The position numbers were made by a program, and so were the translations under genes. Below are positions 1-5,121 of a stretch of DNA of 5,121 bases, one piece after another. The stretch comes from an uncultured Lachnospiraceae bacterium (GTDB lineage: Bacteria > Bacillota > Clostridia > Lachnospirales > Lachnospiraceae): contig CAMAHO010000154.1 of NCBI GenBank assembly GCA_945834545.1, forward strand, positions 1-5,121. The letters run 5' to 3'. Under the pieces are notes generated by a model. That model was not told the DNA's origin. It worked only from the letters and a program-made list of their open reading frames with translations, and did no database searches. The first letter of the stretch is position 1, and each line of letters starts with the position of its first letter.

Positions 1-531
1 ATCACATCCACAAAGAACGGTTCCATCACTTCCGTTCAGGCAGTTTATGTGCCTGCAGATGACCTGACTGACCCGGCACCGGCCACAACCTTTGCTCACC
101 TGGACGCAACAACCGTATTGTCCCGTTCCATCGTGGAGTTGGGTATTTATCCTGCGGTTGATCCGTTGGAGTCCACCTCCAGAATTCTGGACCCCAGAAT
201 CCTGGGCGAGGAGCATTACAAGACGGCTCGTGGAGTACAGGAGATTTTGCAGCGCTATAAGGAGCTTCAGGATATTATTGCTATTTTGGGTATGGATGAG
301 CTTTCCGAGGAGGATAAGCTGGTGGTTTCCCGTGCCCGTAAGGTACAGAGATTCCTTTCTCAGCCTTTCTTCGTTGCCGGACAGTTTACCGGCTTAGAGG
401 GTAAGTATGTGCCTATTAACGAGACCATTCGAGGCTTTAAGGAAATTCTGGAAGGCAAGCACGATGATATTCCTGAGAGCTACTTCCTGAATGCAGGAAG
501 CATCGATGATGTGCTGGCGAAGATGAAGTAG
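1..531 (+). CDS. atpD: F1Fo ATP synthase subunit beta, C-terminal part (5' end outside the window)
   Basis: This is the catalytic beta subunit of the F1 sector of the membrane ATP synthase, which makes or hydrolyses ATP at the alpha/beta interfaces. The frame is open from base 1, so the gene is cut by the window edge. The visible 176 residues are roughly the last 38% of a beta subunit of usual size; the Walker A and B motifs lie upstream. Seen directly: the conserved VPADDLTDPAPATTF loop (46-90), GIYPAVDPL (142-168) whose Tyr (148-150) stacks on the adenine of bound nucleotide in this family, and the DELSEED motif (295-315) that contacts the gamma subunit during rotary coupling. QPFFVAGQFTG follows near 361-393; its last Phe belongs to the adenine pocket. 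Many relatives have Glu where this protein has Gly in VAGQF, a minor variation. The gene ends in TAG and is followed at once by atpC, the normal end of a bacterial atp operon. Confidence 0.98.
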   Translation: MTSTKNGSITSVQAVYVPADDLTDPAPATTFAHLDATTVLSRSIVELGIYPAVDPLESTSRILDPRILGEEHYKTARGVQEILQRYKELQDIIAILGMDELSEEDKLVVSRARKVQRFLSQPFFVAGQFTGLEGKYVPINETIRGFKEILEGKHDDIPESYFLNAGSIDDVLAKMK

Positions 532-536
532 GAGGG
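530..536 (+). promoter_or_regulatory. Ribosome binding site of atpC, overlapping the atpD stop codon
   Basis: AGGAGGG begins inside the atpD stop codon TAG (529-531) and lies three to four bases before the atpC ATG at 540. The core is strong but the spacing is short. Because it overlaps the upstream stop codon, ribosomes finishing atpD arrive on the atpC initiation region, which suggests translational coupling of beta and epsilon. Confidence 0.8.
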
Positions 537-539
537 CCT

Positions 540-941
540 ATGAATATAGAAGGTTTTTCACTGCGAATCATCACTCCGGAACGTGTTTTCTATGAAGGAC
601 CTGTAGAGATGGTGGAGTTTAACACCACAGAGGGCGAAATCGGTGTATTGCCGGGACATATTCCCCTTACTGTGATTGTGAAGCCCGGGATTTTAACAAT
701 TACAGAGGCTGAGGGAGAGAAGAAGGCAGCTTTGCATGCTGGCTTTGCAGAGATTTTACCGGAATCGATTACCATTTTGGCAGAGATTATTGAATGGCCC
801 GAAGAAATTGATGAGAATCGAGCAGAAGCAGCGTTGGAGCGCGCGAAGCTAAGAATTGAACAAAAGGCCAGCGACACCGACATGGCAAGGGCTGAGACAG
901 CACTTTTGCGTGCTATGGCTCGTATACAGGTGATGCGGTAG
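540..941 (+). CDS. atpC: F1Fo ATP synthase subunit epsilon
   Basis: This is the central-stalk epsilon subunit, which bridges gamma to the c-ring and in bacteria acts as a brake on ATP hydrolysis. At 133 residues it has the usual full length. The N-terminal beta-sandwich spans about residues 1-84 and carries the family signature GEIGVLPGHIPL (residues 32-43). The C-terminal part, about 88-133, is an Ala/Arg/Glu-rich helical hairpin (ERAKLRIE, then ARAETALLRAMARIQ). Residues 90-95 read IDENRA, which fits the I(L)DxxRA motif associated with ATP binding in epsilon of thermophilic Bacillus PS3. The ATG at 540 is chosen because it has an AGGAGGG site just upstream and gives the usual N-terminus. 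It follows atpD after eight bases and is the last gene of the operon, with a long hairpin beginning 13 bases after its stop codon. Confidence 0.98.
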   Translation: MNIEGFSLRIITPERVFYEGPVEMVEFNTTEGEIGVLPGHIPLTVIVKPGILTITEAEGEKKAALHAGFAEILPESITILAEIIEWPEEIDENRAEAALERAKLRIEQKASDTDMARAETALLRAMARIQVMR

Positions 942-954
942 ACAATATTGGAAC

Positions 955-1013
955 AAATGATACGCAGTGCTCATATGTTATAAAAAACACATGGGGCACT
1001 GCGTATGGATTTT
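955..1013 (+). terminator. Long hairpin at the end of the atp operon; candidate weak terminator that also covers the next start codon
   Basis: The arms ATACGCAGTGC (960-970) and GCACTGCGTAT (996-1006) are perfect reverse complements, giving an 11-bp stem. It can extend inward through T971-G995 (wobble) and C972-G994, and outward by AAAT (955-958) with ATTT (1009-1012) after a small internal loop. A short T-run lies at 1010-1013. Position after atpC suggests a transcription terminator for the atp operon, but the loop of about 23-25 bases and the T-run of only four are poor by intrinsic-terminator standards. The right arm contains the ATG of the next gene (1005-1007) and part of its GGGG ribosome-binding element (993-996), so in read-through RNA the hairpin should hide that start. 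The inverted repeat is certain; its function is inferred. Confidence 0.6.
976..984 (+). promoter_or_regulatory. Candidate extended -10 promoter for the three-gene unit downstream of atpC
   Basis: TGTTATAAA is a TGn extended -10 followed by TATAAA, one mismatch from the sigma-A consensus TATAAT. No good -35 sits at the usual 16-18 base distance; TTGGAA at 948-953 is about 25 bases upstream, which is too far, so this would rely on the extended -10 alone. The predicted start of transcription is near 991, about 14 bases before the ATG at 1005. RNA started there would lack the left arm of the surrounding hairpin, leaving the start codon free. This is pattern matching only, and AT-rich intergenic DNA yields such matches by chance. 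Confidence 0.35.
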
Positions 1014-1424
1014 ATAAGCAAGTATCCGCTTCCCTTTTATTTGGCATATGGCGATGGGGAGGCGGAGAAATCATTTTGGACAACATCCACCGGGAAGGAA
1101 GAGGCACTATTGGATTACGAATACCTGCAAAAGGTGCATCCATCCTGCTTAAGCAGATATAGGGAAAAGGTAAAAGAGGTCTTAGATCAGCTGGACTACG
1201 AGGGAAGTATGATTTATGACGAATATCCGGATCGATTCGGCATTCGAAATCTGGCCAAGACCATTGGAGCTCTTTTTGACAAGGAAACCGAACAGGATAG
1301 ACAGCCGCTTAACACAGAGGATCTGATACAGGTTCTGTTGTGTGATGAAATTTACAGAAGACGATTGGAAACAAAGAAAAAAGGACAGCTATGGAATTTG
1401 GACAGGAATTACAAAGCTTTATAG
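1005..1424 (+). CDS. Uncharacterised 139-residue protein with a YEGSMIYDEYPD segment
   Basis: I do not recognise a characterised function. The protein is small, has no signal peptide or membrane segment, and should be cytoplasmic. It is mostly acidic with many Tyr residues, and looks largely helical: DYEYLQKVHPSCLSRYREKVKEVLDQLDYEG across about residues 37-67. The most distinctive part is YEGSMIYDEYPDR (residues 65-77), which I recall as a recurring motif in small Lachnospiraceae hypothetical proteins; that is memory, not a search. The C-terminus is basic (YRRRLETKKKG). It has Cys residues at about 48 and 112 but no CxxC pair or other metal motif. The ATG at 1005 is the first usable start: an in-frame ATG at 975 runs into TAA at 981. 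The ribosome site is only GGGG at 993-996. Its last 34 bases overlap the methyltransferase gene in another frame, suggesting co-translation and perhaps a partner role. The purine-rich coupling and well-kept frame support a real gene. Confidence 0.85.
   Translation: MDFISKYPLPFYLAYGDGEAEKSFWTTSTGKEEALLDYEYLQKVHPSCLSRYREKVKEVLDQLDYEGSMIYDEYPDRFGIRNLAKTIGALFDKETEQDRQPLNTEDLIQVLLCDEIYRRRLETKKKGQLWNLDRNYKAL
1381..1385 (+). promoter_or_regulatory. Ribosome binding site of the methyltransferase, inside the preceding gene
   Basis: AAGGA, preceded by a long A-rich run, lies five bases before the ATG at 1391 and within the coding sequence of the 139-residue protein. It supports ATG 1391 as the methyltransferase start even though this overlaps the upstream gene by 34 bases. 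Confidence 0.65.
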
Positions 1425-2593
1425 ACAGAAATCAGAATATCTTAGAAGGTTTCTTGGATGAAAATCTGGAACAGATTGTGTTCAGCAATCCCAGAGACAA
1501 AGAGAAGCTTTCCAAGGTGAAAATCCGACCAATTAAGGTGAGAAATTCACTTATGTTCCAGGAAACCAGATATGTAGGAGCACAGGTGTTTCATAAAAAT
1601 AAAAAGAAAGAGGAGGTCTTGAAGCTGCTTTATCAGCTTCTTGCCACCTCCTTTAAGCAGTGTGAAATCAAGCACACCTTAGCTCTGGCAGTGATTTTAG
1701 TCAGTAAAAAGGGGAAACTCAGCTGGAAAATTAAGAGACTTCAGGACAAGGAGGCAGGAGACCCTGGGGCATCCTCCCTGGAGCATAATCGGAAGAAACA
1801 GTATATCCTTCCTCAGGAGGAGCCGGTGGATTTCCTGGTGGAATTGGGAGTACAAGCCCCGGACGGCAGGATACATCAGAAATATTACGATAAGTTCAAA
1901 CAGATTAATCGATATCTGGAATTTATCCGTGACATAGCAGACGATTTGGAGCAGGCTCAGGAAACCTTAAGGATTGTTGACTTTGGCTGCGGAAAGAGCT
2001 ATCTGACCTTTGCTATGTACTATTACCTGAAAAAGATGTTAGACAGACAGGTAGAAATCATTGGCTTGGATTTGAAACAGGACGTTATAACCCATTGCAA
2101 TGACATTGCGAAAAAGCTGGGCTATGAAGGCCTTACCTTTTTGTGTGGGGATATCAAGGACTATGAGGAGTCAAGACAGGTGGATATGGTAGTCACTTTG
2201 CATGCCTGCGATACTGCTACGGACTATGCCATTGCCCAGGCCATAAGCTGGGGAGCAAAGGTCATTATGGTGGTTCCCTGTTGCCAACACGAGCTTAATA
2301 AAAAGCTGCAGTGCAAGGCATTAGAGCCTGCCACCAGATACGGTTTGATCAAAGAGAGAATGAGCGCACTTTTAACAGATGCTATGCGGGCGAATTTGCT
2401 TGAGGAACAGGGCTATGATACCCAGATTCTGGAATTTATCGATATGGAGCATACGCCTAAGAACCTGTTAATCCGTGGAGTCAGAAAGTCAAAAATGAAA
2501 GCGGGACACAGACGAGCCTATGCAGATGAGCTAGCAAACTTTTTAGGAACCGAATTAACATTGAATCAATTATTAAAGGAAAGCACAGATTGA
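1391..2593 (+). CDS. Class I SAM-dependent methyltransferase, Methyltransf_32 (METTL25/GSTCD/RRNAD1) type
   Basis: This is probably a cytoplasmic enzyme that transfers a methyl group from S-adenosylmethionine; the acceptor is unknown. Seen in the 400-residue sequence: a Rossmann-type motif I, DFGCGKSYLTF starting at Asp197 (glycine loop 199-201), an acidic end of strand 2 at Asp227 (GLDLKQD) suited to bind the ribose, CGDIKD with Asp254, then LHACD with His271, and VPCCQHE at 296-301. The LHxC(G/D)D plus CC(Y/Q)H pair is what I associate with Methyltransf_32 proteins, in place of the NPPY or DPPY motif of many N-methyltransferases. The first 190 residues form a separate basic region (KVKIRPIKVRN, EHNRKKQY at 131-138, KFKQINRYLEF at 168-178) that could bind RNA. 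The RNA substrate idea is inference from RRNAD1-like relatives and basic charge. It overlaps the 139-residue gene by 34 bases and the next gene by one base. The methyltransferase fold is secure; family placement is fairly sure; substrate is not. Confidence 0.92.
   Translation: MEFGQELQSFIDRNQNILEGFLDENLEQIVFSNPRDKEKLSKVKIRPIKVRNSLMFQETRYVGAQVFHKNKKKEEVLKLLYQLLATSFKQCEIKHTLALAVILVSKKGKLSWKIKRLQDKEAGDPGASSLEHNRKKQYILPQEEPVDFLVELGVQAPDGRIHQKYYDKFKQINRYLEFIRDIADDLEQAQETLRIVDFGCGKSYLTFAMYYYLKKMLDRQVEIIGLDLKQDVITHCNDIAKKLGYEGLTFLCGDIKDYEESRQVDMVVTLHACDTATDYAIAQAISWGAKVIMVVPCCQHELNKKLQCKALEPATRYGLIKERMSALLTDAMRANLLEEQGYDTQILEFIDMEHTPKNLLIRGVRKSKMKAGHRRAYADELANFLGTELTLNQLLKESTD
1609..1654 (+). repeat. 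Strong inverted repeat (hairpin) inside the methyltransferase gene
   Basis: Two nested perfect arms lie in the coding sequence: AGGAGGT (1611-1617) pairs with ACCTCCT (1646-1652), and GAAGCTG (1621-1627) pairs with CAGCTTC (1634-1640) around a six-base loop. A three-by-five-base internal loop separates them, and a G-T wobble plus an A-T pair extend the outside. The outer arms equal a Shine-Dalgarno core and its complement. The reading frame passes through uninterrupted (EEVLKLLYQLLATSF). The inverted repeat is directly visible; any regulatory role is inference. Confidence 0.6.
2577..2580 (+). promoter_or_regulatory. Ribosome binding site of the membrane-anchored protein; bears on the TTG/ATG start choice
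   Basis: AGGA, within TTAAAGGAAAG, lies nine bases before an in-frame TTG (2590) and twelve before the ATG (2593). The spacing slightly favours TTG and codon preference favours ATG. The difference is one extra Met at the N-terminus and has no structural effect. Confidence 0.5.
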
Positions 2594-5118
2594 TGAAAAA
2601 GACTCTTCTCAAGGCAGTGGTATTTCTTCTCACATTCCTACTGTCTGTAGTGATTATCAATCGAATAATAAATAGGGATTATGATAGCATGACGGTGGAG
2701 ATGTCCCCGGCGTCCCTCCCTGTGATATCTTTTGAACAGCTGGGAGAGTACTGCAATGCCTTATACGGACATACTGCTACTCTGGATTATGGGCTGCAAA
2801 GAGATAGTATCACGATGCTGAATCAGGACAGAAGCTTAGCCTTTCAGATACGATTATACGGAACCAAGGTGAATACTATCCAGTATGAAGTGCGAGACAT
2901 AGAGGAGGCCAGACTGATTGAGAATAACGCAGTCACTGACCTGGAGTTTTCCGGGGATACGGTCACAGCCAAGATTGCCCTAAAGGATTTATATGAACAG
3001 GGGAAAGAATATCTCCTGGTATTGAAGCTAAGTATGGTAAATAACATAGAGGTCTCTTATTATACAAGGCTTATTTGGAGTGAGGAGCTGCATTTCCAGG
3101 AGAAACTTCAATATGTACAGGATTTCCACCAGAGATTGTATAATAAGGAGGCAGCCAAGGAGCTTGTGAAATATTTGGAGCCAAATTCCTCGCTGGCAGA
3201 TAACTCCACACTTCATAAAGTCAATATTCACAGCAGCTTCAAGCAGATTACCTGGGGGGATTTGCAGCCGGAGGAGATGGAAAAGCCGCAGTATACCTTT
3301 CGGGAAATCTCAAACCAAACCATGTCGGTGACCCTGGATTATCGTGTAAAGCATAAGAATGCCGAGGGAGAAGAACGAATCTATTTGGCGCAGGAATTTT
3401 ATCGGATCCGCTACACTCCGGATAGGATGTATCTGCTGGAGTATGAAAGAGAAACCAATGAACTGACGGATGCCAACAATATGTGTGCCAACGACAAGCT
3501 TTTGTTGGGAGTTCGCAGTGAAGCGGTGGATATGATGGAGAGTGCAGATGGCAATACAGTGGTATTTGTCAATAATAAACGACTGTTTTCCTATAATACG
3601 GTAACGAACAAGCTGGTAATCATCTTTAGTTTTTATGAGGAGGGCAACTTTGACGAGAGAAATCTGAATCCAAACCATGATATAAAGATATTGGGTGTGG
3701 ACGAAGCCGGCAATGTGGATTATGTTGTCTATGGATATATGAATCGGGGCATCCATGAGGGAGAAACCGGGCTCTGGGTGCGTCGGTATGAAAGTACTAC
3801 CAATACCAATGTGGAGAGTGTCTTCGTTCCCTCCACGCGACCTTACCGGGTACTTAAGTGGGAAGCTGAGAAGCTTTTGTATCTGAGCAAACTAAAAGAT
3901 TTCTATTTTCTTATGGAGGATCAGGTTTCCTGCGTTAATCTGGACGATTTGACCATAGAGCAGATTGGTGAGGTAACACTGGAGAATTCCTTATATGTTT
4001 CGAACGACAATAGTATTATTGTCTGGCAGGAGGGGGAAACGGAGTCTTGTCGCAGTCTGGTGATTAACAATCTGAGCAAGGATGCAAAACCTCTATCCAT
4101 AAATGCTGGATATAACGAAGTGCTGAAACCCTTAGGGTTTATCGGAGAAGATATTATATACGGAGTGGCCAGGAAGGAGGATTTGATTCGAGATATGGCC
4201 GGCACTCTGTTCGTGCCCATGTATAAGGTTATTATTGCCAATGTTCAGGGAGCAATCTTAAAAGAATATATAAATGAAGGCATTTATGTAACCGATTGTC
4301 AGGTGGAGGACAACCAGATTACCCTCACCAGAGTGGCAAAAAATAGCCAAGGGATGTATGAAACCATTCTGGACGACCATATCGCCAATAATCAAAAGCT
4401 ACAGGAAGGCAAGAATACGATTAAGGCTCCCACCATTGATATCTATGGAAAATATGTCCAGATTCAGGTGAAAGCTTCCATAGACACCAAGAGCTTGCAG
4501 GTACTGCAACCAAAGGATGTAGTCTTTGAAGGTGGCAGAATGCTGGAGATTTCCAAACCTGAAAGGGAGGAGCAGGTCTATTATGTTTTTGGGAAGGATG
4601 GGGTGGAACTGATCACCCGGTTGCCGGGAAAAGCCGTAAGTGCAGCTTCCCAAATGGCAGGCACTGTCATCAATAATAAGGGTAAGGTGATCTGGAAGAA
4701 ACAGATACGAAGCGGACGAAATCAGATTATGGCCATAAAGGAGCCGATTGTTACTGCCAGGGAAGACAGCTTTTCCGTCTGTCTGGATGCTATGCTGATG
4801 CAGGAAGGCATCAATCGAGATACCAAAAATCTTTTGGAAGCCGGTGAGGATATTGGTTCTATCCTTGAGGACAATCTGGAGGGAAGCATCGCACTAAATC
4901 TCCAGGGCTGCAGCCTGGACGCTGTCTTATACTATGTAAGTCAGGACATCCCGGTTTATGCAACTTTAGGGGATGAGGCAGTCCTTGTTACCGGTTATAA
5001 CGAGTTTAATGTGGTTATTTATCAACCCTCCACCGGCAGACTCTATAAAAAAGGCCTGTATGACAGTACGGAATGGTTTGCAAAGTACGGAAATCAGTTT
5101 TTTGCGTATTGCAGATAA
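2593..5118 (+). CDS. Membrane-anchored extracytoplasmic protein with a C-terminal degenerate C39-like peptidase domain
   Basis: The function is unknown. The 841-residue product starts MKKTLLK and continues with one hydrophobic segment (about residues 5-22) and no clear cleavage site, so it is probably a signal anchor with the rest outside the membrane. Residues about 35-300 look beta-rich, with SLAFQIRLYGTKV then YEVRD (98-102), a pattern I recall from large Lachnospiraceae hypothetical proteins. From about 317 to 560 there are repeated short strands (ADGNTVVFVNNKRLFSYN, then AGNVDYVVYGY, NSIIVWQEG) suggestive of a beta-propeller. The last 110 or so residues resemble C39-like peptidases: CLDAMLMQEG at Cys730, CSLDAVLYYVSQDIPVYA (773-790), then DEAVLVTGYN and YQPSTGR. 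Where active members have His before AVLVTGY and Asp in DP, this protein has Glu795 and Gln811, so catalysis is unlikely. The start uses ATG overlapping the methyltransferase stop (TGATG); TTG at 2590 is an alternative. The gene ends TAA at 5116, three bases before the window edge. Confidence 0.9.
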   Translation: MKKTLLKAVVFLLTFLLSVVIINRIINRDYDSMTVEMSPASLPVISFEQLGEYCNALYGHTATLDYGLQRDSITMLNQDRSLAFQIRLYGTKVNTIQYEVRDIEEARLIENNAVTDLEFSGDTVTAKIALKDLYEQGKEYLLVLKLSMVNNIEVSYYTRLIWSEELHFQEKLQYVQDFHQRLYNKEAAKELVKYLEPNSSLADNSTLHKVNIHSSFKQITWGDLQPEEMEKPQYTFREISNQTMSVTLDYRVKHKNAEGEERIYLAQEFYRIRYTPDRMYLLEYERETNELTDANNMCANDKLLLGVRSEAVDMMESADGNTVVFVNNKRLFSYNTVTNKLVIIFSFYEEGNFDERNLNPNHDIKILGVDEAGNVDYVVYGYMNRGIHEGETGLWVRRYESTTNTNVESVFVPSTRPYRVLKWEAEKLLYLSKLKDFYFLMEDQVSCVNLDDLTIEQIGEVTLENSLYVSNDNSIIVWQEGETESCRSLVINNLSKDAKPLSINAGYNEVLKPLGFIGEDIIYGVARKEDLIRDMAGTLFVPMYKVIIANVQGAILKEYINEGIYVTDCQVEDNQITLTRVAKNSQGMYETILDDHIANNQKLQEGKNTIKAPTIDIYGKYVQIQVKASIDTKSLQVLQPKDVVFEGGRMLEISKPEREEQVYYVFGKDGVELITRLPGKAVSAASQMAGTVINNKGKVIWKKQIRSGRNQIMAIKEPIVTAREDSFSVCLDAMLMQEGINRDTKNLLEAGEDIGSILEDNLEGSIALNLQGCSLDAVLYYVSQDIPVYATLGDEAVLVTGYNEFNVVIYQPSTGRLYKKGLYDSTEWFAKYGNQFFAYCR

Positions 5119-5121
5119 AGG

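Noticed and set aside
376..393. Small inverted repeat GCCGG/CCGGC with an eight-base loop inside atpD
   Set aside because: A five-bp stem in a strongly constrained coding region (AGQFTG) is expected by chance and has no T-run.
92..397. Open frame on the + strand inside atpD
   Set aside because: It lies wholly within the conserved beta subunit in another frame. The product is rich in Trp, Phe and Ser without family resemblance, which is typical of a shadow frame.
590..883. Open frame on the - strand opposite atpC
   Set aside because: It is entirely antisense to the well-conserved epsilon subunit, has no recognisable motif, and its Ser/Ile-rich composition mirrors the coding strand.
948..953. 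TTGGAA as a -35 element for the intergenic promoter
   Set aside because: It is about 25 bases from the TATAAA at 979-984, outside the workable 16-18 range, and the hexamers at correct spacing (near 971-976) are poor -10 matches.
975..983. Upstream in-frame ATG as an alternative start of the 139-residue protein
   Set aside because: It reads ATG TTA TAA, so translation would stop after two codons.
1391..1424. Possible frameshift joining the 139-residue protein and the methyltransferase into one protein
   Set aside because: The methyltransferase has its own ribosome site and ATG with a sensible N-terminus, and the upstream protein ends at a normal stop codon, so overlapping genes explain the data better.
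3310..3756. 148-codon open frame on the - strand opposite the large anchored protein
   Set aside because: The product is rich in His, Ile and Tyr, as expected from the reverse complement of a Met/Asp/Asn-rich coding strand. I saw no ribosome site or promoter for it, and the + strand gene is continuous here.
3921..4241. 106-codon open frame on the - strand
   Set aside because: Antisense to the same gene, with no motif and no independent start signals.
4901..4919. Near-palindrome around GCTGCAGC with flanking TCCAG and CTGGA
   Set aside because: It is imperfect because of an extra G, lies in coding sequence, and has no operator or site-specific recombination context.

Overview
The window is ordinary bacterial chromosome with every gene on the + strand. 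It most likely comes from a Firmicute of class Clostridia, probably Lachnospiraceae. The reasons are the style of the F1 beta and epsilon subunits, the moderate GC content with frequent AGA/CGA arginine codons, the purine-rich ribosome binding sites, and three downstream proteins that resemble uncharacterised families I associate with that group. The taxonomic call is inference, since no rRNA or other marker is present.

Positions 1-941 hold the 3' end of an ATP synthase operon: the C-terminal 176 residues of the beta subunit (atpD), then a complete epsilon subunit (atpC). They are joined by a ribosome binding site that overlaps the atpD stop codon. The 63-base gap at 942-1004 contains most of a long hairpin with an 11-bp perfect stem. 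Its right arm covers the start codon of the next gene, and an extended -10 promoter candidate lies in its loop. This looks like the boundary between the atp operon and a second transcription unit.

Positions 1005-5118 hold three tightly packed genes. The first encodes a 139-residue acidic protein of unknown function with a distinctive YEGSMIYDEYPD segment. The second encodes a 400-residue class I SAM-dependent methyltransferase of the Methyltransf_32 type (the family of METTL25, GSTCD and RRNAD1), and its start lies 34 bases inside the first gene. The third encodes an 841-residue protein with one N-terminal membrane anchor, a long beta-rich presumed extracytoplasmic region, and a C-terminal domain resembling a C39-like cysteine peptidase that has lost its catalytic His and Asp. 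Its start overlaps the methyltransferase stop codon by one base. The overlaps imply co-transcription and probably translational coupling, but the sequence shows no obvious biochemical link between a cytoplasmic methyltransferase and a surface-anchored protein.

I saw no RNA genes, mobile elements, CRISPR arrays or attachment sites. The points most worth a second look are the degenerate peptidase-like surface protein, the start-sequestering hairpin after atpC, the linkage of the three poorly characterised genes, and a strong hairpin inside the methyltransferase gene that pairs a Shine-Dalgarno-like sequence with an anti-Shine-Dalgarno-like one.
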